NCBI GenBank assembly: GCA_006937955.1
Contig: SSNP01000172.1
Location: forward strand, 806,522-870,521
From: Pachypanchax playfairii
Lineage: Eukaryota; Chordata; Actinopteri; Cyprinodontiformes; Aplocheilidae
Reading direction: 5' to 3'
Length of the DNA stretch: 64,000 nt
Under the pieces are notes generated by a model. That model did not search any database. It saw nothing but the letters and a program-made list of their open reading frames with translations, and was not told the DNA's origin. A program made the translations under genes and the position numbers. Shown here piece by piece: positions 1-12,208 of the stretch (its first letter is position 1; each line of letters starts with the position of its first letter).

Positions 1-746
1 TAACAGGAAGAACCTCCAGTAGAACCAGGATGAACCTTCTGCTTTCACCCACTGCGGTCTGAGAGGAAAGAGACAAATAAACACAGAAGTTGTTTGCAGT
101 AGCTTCAAACAGATCCTAACTATCTGAATTATTTAACTGAATTCTAAAAACAGGGCTACCCTACACTGCAGAATATTCAGCTGTCATAGAGCTCCGAATG
201 TCACGTGACTCTCAGAGCGTAGGCACCATGCTGACAGGCATGAACATCATCAAAATGAACAGTACCGGCTGTGATTTTACTCCGTCAGAGTTTACTTCCA
301 TTTTTAAAACGGAAGATATTATTTTATATACTGAGAAATTAAAAAGATTTAACATCTCCGATCCTTACCATGCTCTTGGGATACTTTTTAAACTCCAGAA
401 GCTGTCAGAGTGGACCTTTTACCTGCAATCCATAGTGCTTTTTATGTGTCAATATCTGACCATTAATCAATCATTGTTTTAAAAAATTAAATTACGCATC
501 TTACTTACTTAATACACCCTAGTCTTGTTCCTCATTGTGATCACAAGACATGTAAACAGCAGCATGCAGACATCACGAAGATTGTTATGATTCTGCAGAG
601 TTTTACGTGATGTTTACTTGTAGCTCTGTAAGCAAACAAGACAGAAAAATCTACGCCAAAATAACTGTAAGAAGTTCGCCAAGAATCGTAATAGAAGCAT
701 TAAAAATAAATACCATATAAAGTTGAGGAAACGTTGGTTTATGTAC
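1..746. other. no gene recognised
   Basis: AT-rich sequence. The open frames here are short and show no family motif. It lies immediately downstream, in minus-strand sense, of the THAP relic, but no convincing continuation exon was found; one acceptor-like site near 629 leads to a stop within a few codons. Confidence 0.5.
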
Positions 747-906
747 CTGATATGAAGTGGTCGCCACCTAAGCAGAAACTTTTCCTTGCGGGATCCCACA
801 GCTTCCTTTTTGCCTGATTGCGTTTCATGGCAACGACCCACCGTTTTCTGCGTTCTGGATCCTTGGGAATTGAATAAAACAGTCTTCCACCATATTTGCC
901 TGCCCA
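747..906 (-). pseudogene. fossil THAP-domain exon
   Basis: In one minus-strand frame the sequence reads ...FYSIPKDPERRKRWVVAM..., then KLWDPARKSF, then GGDHFIS, and ends at a consensus donor (CAG|GTACAT) at 747/746. This is the order of a THAP zinc-finger: the F-x-P-KDPE-x-R-x-x-W block, the W-x-P block, and the C-x2-H-F block followed by a splice site right after HF-SG. Two zinc ligands are missing. The Cys of C-x2-H-F is read as Gly (GGT where TGT would be expected), and no N-terminal C-x2-4-C pair precedes; a stop (TAA) lies a few codons upstream. It is therefore a decayed exon, from a host THAP gene or a THAP-carrying (P-element/THAP9-type) transposon. Domain identity is fairly sure; origin is not. 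Confidence 0.6.
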
Positions 907-1039
907 TTGGATTTAAACTGTTTCATGCTGGGAGAAGTGGCGTCAACTCCCGGAGCTATGAAAACATTTCTTGAATGTGTCTTTCTTAAAGGTGATATAC
1001 CTGATTTCAAATTGCCTAGCTTAGAATGTCAACAAATGT

Positions 1040-1178
1040 AAACAAAGTCACAGAACTCTCAGCCCCTCCCGTCGGGTAGAATTCCTAAGCCACACCCCCC
1101 CAGGTTTGGAAACACGCGTAGCCCCAGAAGACGACCGAGTGCAAGACACTGGTCCGCAGTTCATTCAAGTACCGTAAC
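1040..1178 (+). promoter_or_regulatory. possible CpG promoter before the short ATG exon
   Basis: The stretch upstream of the ATG at 1179 is richer in GC and CpG than its surroundings (C-runs near 1090-1102, several CG dinucleotides at 1115-1135 and again just after the exon). No TATA box is seen. This is the usual look of a CpG-type vertebrate promoter, but base composition alone cannot prove it. Confidence 0.3.
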
Positions 1179-1193
1179 ATGGCGGAATCACCG
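1179..1193 (+). CDS. putative first coding exon (MAESP)
   Basis: ATG in good Kozak context (AACATGG) starts five codons, MAESP, followed at once by a strong donor, CCG|GTGAGT. The exon ends in phase 0. The next exon that can be recognised on the plus strand, attractin exon 12761-12868, also starts in phase 0, so splicing would give MAESP joined to QLLREMQQM and the attractin tail. The exon immediately preceding 12761 in full-length attractin (transmembrane and juxtamembrane part) is not visible in 1-12760, so this region is probably either an intron of the full gene containing an internal promoter or the start of an unrelated transcript whose later exons I missed. Phase agreement by chance is about one in three. 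Confidence 0.35.
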
Positions 1194-4100
1194 GTGAGTT
1201 AAAACAATATAACAACAAACAACTGACATTAATTGTTACTTTGTCCTGAACCTGACGCGGAACCAGCCGGCGGCTGTTTCTCCTGCTGTGACATGGTAGA
1301 GTGGTGAACACTCCCAGCAGTAGTGTTCTGCAGTAATATGTCTCAGTTTTTTAGGAGCACAGAAGCCAAATAAATGCGGAAGCCCGTATGACTAGAGAGA
1401 CTGTCCAATCATTCCTTTCGGGCCGAACCATTTGATTGGTTGATGTTTTTAGACAAATACAGGAGAAACACTTATTACTTATAACACTTATTATTTTTTT
1501 TCCATTTTTTTTTTTATCTTCACAATATATTTTTCTCCATGCTGTGTTAAAATGTTTTTAATGGGCATGAAAAAAATATGTTAAGCTAATTTGTTATGCA
1601 AATTAAGTATAGCATATTTAATATAAATATTTCCTGATGTTGGATTCATATGTACATTGATCATTAGACAGTTAATATTTATTATACCTCTTATAAGTGG
1701 TCATCCATTGCTAGTTTTGCTGCTGAATCTTTGCTAAATCACTAAAACATCAGAATTTATCTACTGATTTAAAGCTGTTTAGAAAAACAGAAGCATTACA
1801 GATGAGGCAAAAATTTGAGGCTGTCATGAAATATCCATAATTTTAAACATTTGTCTGTTAATGTCAGTTTCACTCTCAATCAGATTTTACAATTTCACAC
1901 ATTATTTTTTCATCGTCAGTCCAACAGATCCGTTTTAAATTAAGGGAGTTTAAATGAGTTGTTTCAAACAGGCTTTGCTGTGTGTTCTGTTCCAGCAATT
2001 TTTCGTAAATTGATTTGTTTGATCTTTTCCTTTCTCTGTTGACATAAACTTTCTTTTCTGTTTCATTTCACTAAAGTGTCTTTTTAAACACCCTTGTATT
2101 TTTTATGCTTTTTGATTGGTCACTCCTTTTGATGAAGTATTCATTAGTGTTGTGGGTGAAATGGTTCTGTCCTGAAAGCGAATGCTGTGTGCAGAAAGGA
2201 GATAAACTTAGAAAAGGTAAGGGTCAGGTGCAGGTAGGAGGAACAGAGGGAGGAAGAGAAACAGTCAGACGGTGATAGGAGAGAGAAAAGATGGAAGGGA
2301 GCATGAATATATTTCCCTGTATCAATATTTACTGTTTGCATTCTTTGCCCCAACTCGCTATCAGAAAGATGGCAAAATGAAGCAAGAGAGTATAAACATA
2401 GCTTTACAGATAACAAAAATCACTTTAACCTATACTTCCTTCTCTTTTCCTTTCCCTCTCTCTCTCTCCTTCGTTCCTTTGTCGTGTTTCTTCAGTACAT
2501 CTAAAAGATGATGGAGCACTTTCTCACTGACAGCATTTTTGAAGCGCGACATCAATAAATAAATGACTTGATTTAGTGTGCCAAGATGTTCTGCCCACTT
2601 ACTATGTGTGTGTCAGGCCATGTGCAGCAGTAATAGGACACAGGATGTGTGTTCATGTTCATTTGTGTGTGTGTGTGTGTTTTTACTACATCCAAGCAGT
2701 TCAACTCTTTCCAACCTGCAGCAAATGCTTTAAACTCTTCTGTCTTTCTTTCTTTTTTTTGTACTTTAAAGCTTTTTTTTTACCATTTCCACATATTTTG
2801 TCCCTTTTCAGTTTCCGTCTCAATCTATTGATAGTCTTTTACTGCTGTTTTTTGTGCATGTTCCATTTAGCTTTCTTACTCTCCCTCCCTCCAATGAGGG
2901 CTCTGCTGACGCACTCGGTCTCTTTAGCACTCCGCAGCTCACTTCGACAATGCTCAAACACAATTCCCCCAGACAGCTTGAGTGAATGTATGTGTAAGAG
3001 TGAATACAAGCTTGTGTTAGTCCAACAGTTTGTTCTAAGACTGCATTTGCTGACTTTTAACATTATTGATCAGCCTACTGATAATATTACTTGATGGTTT
3101 CAACATAGCAATGGCTGAAAGACATTCATGTCTCACTTTAGTGTGCTCATAGTGGCCCATATACAGTCTGTAACAAGTCTTCAGTTTGTTTTTCTTTTCC
3201 AGACCTTTTTTTAAAACACAGCTGTTGTTAAGAAAACTAGAAAATAAGCATAATGAAGCATTAGACAGCTAGCGAGTGAGGTCTCCATAGGGAGGCTAAA
3301 AGGAGAGTGAATGCTAGACACCTATCAGATTGACTAAAAAAGTGTTGTTCAAGAATGTATGGACTTCAATATAAGGCCCCTTTCACACTGAAGTAAGACT
3401 GCTGAGCTCTCCATGTCTTACACCACTTATTAAAATGTGTCTGGATTGTGACAAATTTGGAAAACCTTTTTCAGTATGAAGGGCAGCCATAATGCTGCTA
3501 TGGTGGTCCAAAAAGTACATTTTTCCTTCCATATTCCCTGTTTCTCACATGTTTTCCTCTGCCGTTACGAGGCTCTATTCATCAGCAACACATTCTGAGA
3601 CTGTTCATTGAAAAACTCACTAACTTAGTCAATTAAACATGTTTATTCTATTTCCTTTGAATTAGAAAGCGATGCCCCAAATAACGAATGCAGACCGGTA
3701 AAATATAGCTACAGTATATGCCACAGTTGCTTTCTGATAATTCATAGAAATTTGTTCCATAGCAATTTGAGTTGTCTTTACTCAAACATTTCATTAAGAT
3801 CTCGGGTAATTGAATTGTTACATGAATGGATGTTCATGTCTATGTGGCCCTGTGATGGATCTGTGACCTATCCAGGGTGTGTCCTGGCTCTTGCACAAAG
3901 ACCACTGGAGATGGGCACTAAGCTAACGCTTGCTGTGTACTTATGTCCTTCATATTTTTCTTTCAGTCAACCATTTCTCTTCCAGGTACATAATGTGTCT
4001 GTTGTAGAAATTTTATTTTAAGATGAAGAACTGTTATTGGTCATTTGCAGGCTTGTGTGCAACCATCTTTATGTGTATGTCTTGGAAGGCTTTATAATGG

Positions 4101-5850
4101 AAGTTTGAACCGCTGTTGCTAACTGTTGTAGTCAAATATTGCTTCCACTCCCACACAAATATACACACTAACTGCCCTGCAGAAAACTAAGAGCCAATTT
4201 AAGAAGTAGGCGATTTGCACTGTAGCTCTCTGGTGTCTGGTTATCTTTGGAGTGCTGAGTGTTTGCTGTACAGCAGCTGCCTACTCACAGCAAAGGATAA
4301 TGAGATTTGTTGGAAATGTACAATATGCCCTGGAGGAATTCATCTGGAAAGATTACTTCTTAAAATTTGCTGCGTTCTTAAACTTGATGGTGGCAGTCCA
4401 GAAGTTATTGAGGAGGACCGAGGAGTCCAAGAATCCATCTGGAAATGGTACTGTTTGGAAAATAGATATATAGTCATAGAGTTTAAGGTTAAAGAAACAG
4501 AATTTAAAAACACACTCAACATAACTAAAATGTCAGATCTCTGACTCAATTTTATACCATTTAAAGTAAATCTTGAAAACCTAATCCATGTTCAAATTTG
4601 TCAATATAAAAAGTAAATGCAATTTAGATCAAACGAGGATTTGATAGTTCAAAGGAAACTTGCAGAACTCTTGTCTTGAAAACTTTTATGTACAGTTGTT
4701 AATTTAATACAGAATATACTGGATTGATTAATTTGTCTTTCAGCTTCTTAATTAATCAATTATAGACAGTTAAAAAAAGCATGTACTTTCATCCAAATGC
4801 CATTGTTTAAACAAAGGTTACCTACATGTTTGACAAGACAGCAAGCCTTTTACTGAGTGGTTGGGGAGATGGACTGAATCTATATAGTTTGTTTACCACA
4901 ACATTCAGTTGCCTCTCCATCTGCTTTTATCCACTAAATCAATTCTGCTGCTTTGTGCCCTTTAAAGAGCCGTGCTTATAGAAAAGAGATTTGCATGCAC
5001 ATTCTTACTATTACACACACATCCAGGCTTTAATGTGGTTAATCGAGATGAATGAAATTCTGCCAGAAGACAGAATTTCTTCAATCTTATTACAAGTTTG
5101 AGTTAAGTTCATTATCTGACTCAAAGGTAGTGCTTCGTTTTAAAACAGTAACAGATATGATTAGTGGTTCATAGACTGTGTATAGTAAAAGAGATTAATA
5201 GTTTAGTCAATAGCTTAACAAATCTCCCATCTGTGAAAGTGCTTACTGTAGTATGCTGCAATGCTACACATTGTGCTCCCTACTGTCTGAGAGAACTAGC
5301 ATATAGTTTTTTCTGTCAAATGCTGTACACAGATGTGTGTCTGATCATGATGAATCAACATTCAGCACTGTGAGTTGCTCGTTTGACTTTTTATTACTTG
5401 TCATGAAGGGTATGTTACAGCAAATGGAACAACTGAGCATCTTGGCCACTTTGTTTTTATTTGCTTTAGTTGTGATGAGGCAGTCTGTGTGATTGGATTC
5501 ATTCCTACTTTATTGATGTTATTGGTCTACATTAATGCATCGTCTTGTTTCTACTTATAGCTTCTGTCTTTAGCTTTGCTTGTCATGACTAATTTGATTT
5601 GTTATGTTTTCTGTTTGATGTGTGAGCTTTCTATAAACTCTGTCCAACACTGTACCTCCTTCACAGCATGACTTTTATCAAATTCTGTTTCATCATTGGC
5701 TTTATTAATTTTATTTGAAAAAATGCTAATTGAATCTTCTGTTACAAAAAACTGAGACTGGCAGTAGAAATTATGACATTCCAGCCTGGTTTCCCATAAA
5801 GTCTGAATGTTCATGTTTTTGTTTACAAAACAAAACAAAAAGCAAGTGAC
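1194..5850. other. no gene recognised; low-complexity and repeat scraps
   Basis: AT-rich, with pyrimidine-rich stretches (2400-2490, 2740-2880) and a short GT repeat at 2664-2680. Positions 3830-3918 carry a fragment of a common teleost interspersed repeat (a longer copy is at 50640-50925). A 73-codon open frame at 4252-4473 has protein-like composition but no family I recognise and poor splice context. Confidence 0.5.
2664..2680. repeat. (GT)n microsatellite
   Basis: About eight uninterrupted GT dinucleotides, seen directly. Confidence 0.9.
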
Positions 5851-6213
5851 ATGAAGAGGTTGAACAAATTGATAAGGAGGACTGGTTCTGTTCTGGGGAC
5901 TGATCTGGAGTCTCTTGAGTTGGTTGTCCATAGGAGGATGGTTTGGAAAATGAAAATCACAATGGACAACCCTCATCCTCCTACTCAGAACACAGTAACT
6001 CAACAACAGAGTGTCTTCAGTCAAAGGCTTCTTCAGATCCGCTGCAGCACAGACCGCTACAGGAGATCCTTCCTGTCCAGAGCTAGAACCCTCTACAGGA
6101 GATCCTTCCTGTCCACAGCTAGAACCCTCTATAATGGCTCCCTAAAGAAGAACTGCGTTACAACAACATTTAATTTCCCTTCAGGGATTAATAAAGTATA
6201 TTTGATGTGATTG
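5851..6213 (+). mobile_element. 3' end of a CR1/L2/Rex-type LINE
   Basis: The plus-strand frame at 5851 reads as the extreme C-terminus of a teleost LINE reverse-transcriptase polyprotein: LNKLIRRTGSVLG, then LESLELVVHRRM, then SVFSQRLLQIRC, then TDRYRRSFL, then LYNGSL. Typical LINE 3' UTR follows: an AATTTCCCTTCAGGGATTAATAAAG block and a short TTGATGTGATTGATTTGAT-like tail. It is 5' truncated, as LINE copies usually are, and lacks the catalytic domain. It holds an in-frame 36-bp tandem duplication (6058-6093 and 6094-6129) of the RRSFLS...ARTLY segment. The clade assignment among CR1, L2 and Rex1 is from memory of similar sequences. Confidence 0.75.
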
Positions 6214-6837
6214 ATTTGATAACAAGTGGTTTATTCAGGTAAGATCCAAGTTAGTCCTTACTCCACCAGGTTTTAAAAAAATTAGATGTACTTTACATTG
6301 GGACATTAATCAGATGCCTTTAAAGTAACACAATAAGTGAGGAAGAATTTAGTTTTATTACTGTAAGACACATGAGAATATACTTTATGTACTAAATCTT
6401 TTTATATCTCAGTGAATAAAAATGGCTTAGAAATGCAGGTTAGTCATTTTATGGTTTTATTGAGTTCTCAAGGGACAGATTTTTGATTATACAAAAGGGG
6501 CACCTCTGTTCTGATAACAAAATTCAGTTTTTCAGTGGGAAATGCAGCAGTTGAGAAGGATCATATTTTAGCTTGGTTGGGTCTGTAAAGCAGGTCGCAG
6601 ACCCTGCATTCATGCAGGCAAGAACTAATAACCATAGTTTAATTCTGGCAGTCATGAGTAGATAATAGAGGTGCAATTTTGGCTGACCCGACATCCAACC
6701 CAATGATGCTGTGGACTGTCTATAGTTGTTGAACGATGCATGCTGGTAGATTTGCTTGAAAAACTTTGAGGTTAGTTGAGGCGGTCTGTACCGAGAGTTG
6801 TGAGACTAGTCAAGACAGATAAAAAATGTTTTTGTTC
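6214..6837. other. no gene recognised
   Basis: AT-rich spacer between the LINE tail and the TTAA MITE. No splice-flanked open frame or RNA motif seen. Confidence 0.5.
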
Positions 6838-6841
6838 TTAA

Positions 6842-7388
6842 AGAGACCCTTCCATTAAAAACAGTTTTTCTGAGGTTTCTGTTGAATATTTTAGCTCCAC
6901 AGGTGTTCTTACCTTCATAGTGGGTGTGAAAACACGGCAACAACTTTTCTTTCAGTTTTAATCTCTCAAACTACGCAGGTAGCGACAACACCCGAGTCTG
7001 AACGGCCTGTATCTGTTTTGTCACAACTCCTTTGTTCGTTGGTATTCATCAGCTACCGCAGTTGAAACCACACCTAGCATGCTGCTGGCTAAAAGCTGTA
7101 GCATAACATAGCAAACGTGTTGCCATGCACAGCGGGGCAGGAAACAGTATGCTGTGCTCTCATAGACTAGTTTGTTAGCCAATCAGAGTCCAGCAAATTT
7201 GAATAATGAATATACTGTAAATGAGCTGCTACTGAAGCCTGACGGAACCAGCCGAATTTTGACGCAGACAGATTGAAAGGTCTGTTAATCAGTGTTTCCT
7301 AATGTTTTTAGATATAAAATGTTTCATATTACAGGTTAATACTTAAAAAATAACCACGAAGTCCTGAAATATGTATGAAATGGCCTCT
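6842..7388 (+). mobile_element. TTAA-type MITE, copy 1
   Basis: 547-bp non-autonomous DNA element flanked by TTAA on both sides (6838-6841 and 7389-7392). The right terminus read inward is AGAGGCCATT; the left terminus here is slightly mutated (AGAGACCCTT). Three further copies share the interior (9482-10052, 38343-39567, 46515-47034 reversed). TTAA target sites with short inverted ends of this kind are known for piggyBac-like and T2-type MITEs; the superfamily is inferred from the target site only. No coding capacity. Confidence 0.75.
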
Positions 7389-7392
7389 TTAA

Positions 7393-8910
7393 GTGCATAG
7401 GAACATAATTGATGGCAGTCAATGGAATGTCTTTGCAGATGTCAGGTTTACAAACCAAATAACTGTGGGACCATCTTTTTATACTTACAAAATGTAAAGA
7501 GAATAGAACCAAATGTATTGTGGCAAATACAGTATCTCAATTCATGATTAGAAATGTGCATTAACATTCAAGTGTCCATTAGTGGATATTGTGTTGGTTG
7601 TTAAGTTACTATTTGACAATTTTCATGTAAAGTTTATATTAGATAGATCAGTGTTGTTCAGTTCCAGCTCAAATAAAACTTGTACAGATTGTGGCTTAAC
7701 TTTTAAAGTTTATCTCATAGATACTTCAAAACATTATTACATAACTGTGCTCACATCAAGTAATTTTATCCATGCACAAAACATCATAAAAACAAAAAGA
7801 AACTTTGTTTATTGCATGAACAATAAAAAGAAGACCTGGATAAGTATTATAGTTTATGTATTTATTTATGTTGTTTTAAAAACAGATTTTGATTTCCCAA
7901 CAAGATAAATGTCCATACAAAAATAGTAACAGCAATGTGATCAGCTCACAGTAATACCTGTCCACCTTGGATTTGTCCTTAAAATAAACTGAAACTGCTC
8001 AAAATGGAGAACACTTTAGCCAACATTAAGAAGTTTTAACTGTTCAGTGTTATTTTAATCTAGTGCCAGTCTTTTTTGTAGTCTTTTTTGTTTTAATTAC
8101 AATTCTTGTCTTATAAAATAAAACTCTTCTGAAAATTGCTCCCAGTGAACAACAACAACCCTGCGGTGGCTTAAAAGATCAATATAATGCCCAATAAATT
8201 ACTAAAGGACAAATCTATCTCACCTGTAAAATTGATACTTAACATACATGGTGTTAAAAATCGTGAATTAATAAATGATGGTATATGTAATGGAAACCTT
8301 GCTTTAGATGGGTCTTTAATTGTGAAAAATCCCGATATTTTGCTGTTACCTTATAAACTGTTGCCTTTGCCTTTGGTGGTTGTCAACCTGATTGAGAACA
8401 AAACAATCTGACTTCATGGACTGCTGAAATGCTGATCAATTTGTTTGCTAGCATTGGCTTATGGGTGCTGTCTATTTTGCATTAGTCAAAAAACACAAAA
8501 TAATTCTTTTGAAAAATAGTTACTCAAGAAAAAATAAAGGAATCTGTTCATGTCTTTACTGGGAAGAAACTTTACCTCAAGCTAACTCGATAAACTATTT
8601 TAAAAATACATTTATAAGATGTGACATTTAGAGAGAAATTGTTAACATGCCAATGGTCAAACTTGGCCTCCTCACCAACAATAAAAGCATCCAAAGAGTA
8701 ATTGAAAACCATTTAAGAGTTGACTTGGTGACCAGTCCCCTCCCACCACACAAATATCACTATTGTCTGTGTACTTTCAGGTTGAATTCCAGTTAGCTTT
8801 TTCCACACACCTTTTCTTTAATGAGACTTTAATAAGACAGAGACAGATAGCATATGTCATTCCATACCCAAGTTGTAACCCCATACACCCACTGGACCAT
8901 AGTGGTCCAG
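7393..8910. other. no gene recognised
   Basis: AT-rich. Open frames at 7582-7908 and 8187-8411 consist of AT-rich codons with no recognisable domain and no good splice context. Confidence 0.5.
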
Positions 8911-9250
8911 TTTCAAATGGTAAATGGTGTGTTCTTCTGTAGCTCCTTTTCAAGTCAGATTCTGACTTCCAAAGCACTTTACACTAGAGTTTGTCGTTCA
9001 CACACTTACATGTTTGGTGGTGATAAATTACACACATGTTGTAGCCACAGCTGTCCTGGGACACACTGACCGAGGCAAGGCTGCCAGACACCACCGGAAC
9101 CTCTCGCCACCACCCAACAGTCAGAGCAAATGAAGTGTCTTGCCTAAGGACACAACAGCTAAGCATTTTTTTCCAGACAGAACAGGGATTCAAATCAGTG
9201 ACCCTCCAGTTACCAGACGACCTGCTCTACCATCTGAGCTAATGCCACCC
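8911..9250 (-). mobile_element. tRNA-derived SINE, copy 1
   Basis: Minus-strand SINE, about 340 bp. The tRNA-like head lies at the right end (GGGTGGCATTAGCTCAG..., then a GGTTCAAAT-type box B read on the minus strand) and the tail at the left end has the CACCATTTACCATTT motif common in acanthomorph SINEs. The body matches the copy at 54151-54494 (shared block around GCCACAGCTGTCCTGGGACA). It is somewhat diverged from that copy. No certain target-site duplication seen. Related to the AFC-type SINE group as I remember it. Confidence 0.75.
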
Positions 9251-9481
9251 AAGTCACTTTGATAATGACCAAATAGTTTTCCTTGACACGTGTAACTGCC
9301 TATAATACTGTTTTGATGACAGAAGTTTTATCTGTCAGTGTTTTGCTTTGATTTGTTTGTTTTGAGGGAACATCAGGGAAACAAGTGGATTAGCTGACTT
9401 AGATGATGGCTCCAGTTTTTAAAAAAGGTTTGCAACCAGGATGAGAGTCAACTCCTCCAAGTCTGAATCGATGGCTCTTAA

Positions 9482-10052
9482 AGAGGCCATTCCATTAAAA
9501 ACAGTTTTTCTGAGGTTTCTGTTGAATATTTTAGCTCCACAGGTGTTCTTACCTTCATAGTGGGTGTGAAAACAGGTCAACAACTTCTCTTTCAGTTTTA
9601 TTCTCTCAAACTACCCAGGTGGCGATAAAACCTGAGTTCTCCCGAGTTCAAACGGCCTGTATCTGTTTCGTCACAACTCGTTTGTTCGTTAGTATTCATC
9701 AGCTCCCGCAGTTGAAACCATGTCTAGCATGCTGCTGGCTAAAAGTTGTTAGCATAAACACGTATCAAACCAGAAGAGACTTGGTGCGCTGTTGCCATGC
9801 GCAGCAGGGAAGGAAACAGGAAGCCGTGCTCTCATAGGCTAGTTTGTTAGCCAATCTGAGTCCAGCAATTTAGCATAATGAATATTAATAAATTGCAGCC
9901 CGAAGCCAGACAAAGCCAGCTGAATCCTCATGCAGATGAAATGTCTGTTGATCAGTGTTTCTTAACGTTTTTTAGATATAAAATGTTTCATATTACAGGT
10001 TAATACTTCAAAAATAACCACAAAGTCCTGAAATTTGTGTGAGATTACCTCT
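9482..10052 (+). mobile_element. TTAA-type MITE, copy 2
   Basis: 571 bp between TTAA at 9478-9481 and TTAA at 10053-10056. The left terminus is AGAGGCCATTCC; the right is degenerate (AGAGGTAATC read inward). Same family and orientation as the copy at 6842, 2 kb upstream, and co-linear with it apart from small indels. One extra block near 9640 repeats CGAGTT. Non-coding. Confidence 0.8.
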
Positions 10053-10056
10053 TTAA

Positions 10057-11657
10057 GTGAAGGAAAGGTGGAACGCTCCTCCAGCTTGGGACTGGAGAGA
10101 GTTTAAGTTCTTAGTGTCTTGTTCATGAGTGATGGCAAGATGGATCAGGGCTTTGCCTGTAGCAATGAGGGCATTTGTGTGGTTTGTCACGTTAAATATG
10201 GACTGTAAACTGGTCTATCTACGGTACATTCTATCCATCGCCTATCGTTACCAGAAATGGAAAATGACCACACAAGCTCCTGGCTACAGGTGACTGAAAT
10301 GAGCTTCCTGCTGTGGGTTGGGCTCAGCTTTAGAGACTGCATGAGATCTTCTGTTTCTCTTCATTGAAAAGAGTCACCTGAGATTGTTTGGACATCTGGT
10401 TAGGATTCTGCCATGTTTCTTCTCTCTGCGGAACTTCCTGACACTTCCCACTGAGGGGACTCTGGGGCCAATTTAAGGATAATATATGGTTTCTTGGCTG
10501 GGAACACCAAGGGGAGCTTCAGAAAATTGCTGGGCACAAAAATGGTTAGGTTTCCCATTTGCCAAACTTTAGATGAGCAAAAAATATATACTAATACATG
10601 AGTGGATGGATGGATAAATTGGTTGTGCTTTTTTGACACTTGGCCCTTAGTAATTTGAAAGTCAGTGAGATACATGCTTTACCCTGTTTATTGTAGGTTC
10701 CCTAAACTCTGTTTCCCATTGTTGTAGCTTTTTTGCTGCTCATAGACAGTCTTGTTCACATCATTATAAGCATCTTTTCTTCCACTCGTTCACCTTAATT
10801 CTTTGCCTGGTCTCATTCTTAGCTTCTGTTTTTTGTACCTTCCTCAATCATCACATCTTCTCCTCCTCCCCTTTGGCCAAGGACCATGTTATAAATCATA
10901 GCAAAAAGGGTGGATCTTAGTGCATCAGAGTGTTGGATAAGTACATACTTCCTCAAGTGCAGTTTGAAAGTTCTTGTTTTTTAACCTTTTCTTTCCTCGA
11001 AAGGTTCATACATCTACACCACTGTATAAAGTAAAACATTGAGTTTCAAATTATTTTACATAAAGATTTTATTTCTAGAAGTTTTTCAACAACAATTACA
11101 TCAAGCCCTAATCATTACAATTAAATACAAATTGAAGATTTCTTATCAGTTAATTCCTCTAAGAAGCAGGTGGAATTAAAATCAGCCTCTGCAGAAGGTA
11201 AAATGTTGGACTTCAAGTTATGGTCAGAAGTATAAATGTCCAATGAGTGCTGACGCATCATAACGGAAACATGACCCTCATCGTGTGAGAGACTAGCCTA
11301 TTACTGACCAGACAAAAAATTCTAAAGGAATCAGCAGTGTCATGATCATCAATGTTTCTTTGTGACAATGTGGCAAAACCAGAACAATGATACACATTAT
11401 TCAGCTGTTTCAATTGTGTTTTTGGCTTCTTCATATTATCTCTGTCGTCACAGAAAGACATAGAAATTACAAATGATGTAACCCATAAATAGGCACATAC
11501 TTAAAGGGTTAAAACACATTTAAATTGCTTTACTCTAACATTATTAGTGTATGCTCCTTTGCATGAAGTTGAAAAAAAATCTAAAAACATTTTTGTCTTA
11601 AGGGGACAATTCTTTGATTTTTTTTTTTTTTTTTACACCTAATCTGATTTGTCGGGT
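10057..11657. other. no gene recognised
   Basis: No family motifs, splice-flanked frames or structural RNA seen. The sequence near 11610-11640 is a poly-T tract. Confidence 0.5.
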
Positions 11658-11665
11658 ATAGAAAC

Positions 11666-12208
11666 TAGAGGTGTGCGCCTCACGATTCGATCCGATTCTG
11701 ATTATCTGCCTAAAGATTCGATTTAATTCTGCAATACATCACGATTCTTCGCTCTCAATTTTTCAATAACTTACTACAAGCAGTCGGATATTGTTTTGAA
11801 TTCTTTTTTATTACGGTATACCTGTCAAAACATAAATCTTTCCACTGAAGTGAACGGCCATTTTTAAAGTGTGCTGCCTATTACTTAAATAAAAAACATG
11901 TATGTATAAAAAATACAATTTTCAGTACAGCAGCTATAAGACAGGATTCTACATTTCACATGTAGTAAACCAAAACAAATAGCATAGGCTTAGCCTGTCT
12001 ATTTAAAAGTGCAAATATTCAAATAAAACAATTCCTTGTTTTTCATTCAAAGTGTGCTGGATAAAACATTTTTAGCAGCTTAAAGACAAGAACACTTGAG
12101 AACCTGGATTGAGTGGGAATCACGATTATGTCACATGCTGCATCGATGCAGAATCGTGCACGGCCGAATCGCGATGCATCTTAGAATCGATCATTTTTCC
12201 CACCTCTA
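11666..12208. mobile_element. hAT MITE with 8-bp target duplication
   Basis: 543-bp element with ends TAGAGGTGTG... and ...CCCACCTCTA, flanked by a perfect 8-bp direct repeat ATAGAAAC (11658-11665 and 12209-12216). An 8-bp TSD with TAGAGGTG-type ends is diagnostic of a hAT superfamily element. The subterminal regions contain several CGATTC/GAATCG motifs in both orientations, probable transposase-binding repeats. No transposase is encoded. Confidence 0.85.

Noticed and set aside
4252..4473. 73-codon frame with protein-like composition (RFVGNVQYALEEF...)
   Set aside because: No family recognised, and no pair of good splice sites. Could be an old transposon scrap.
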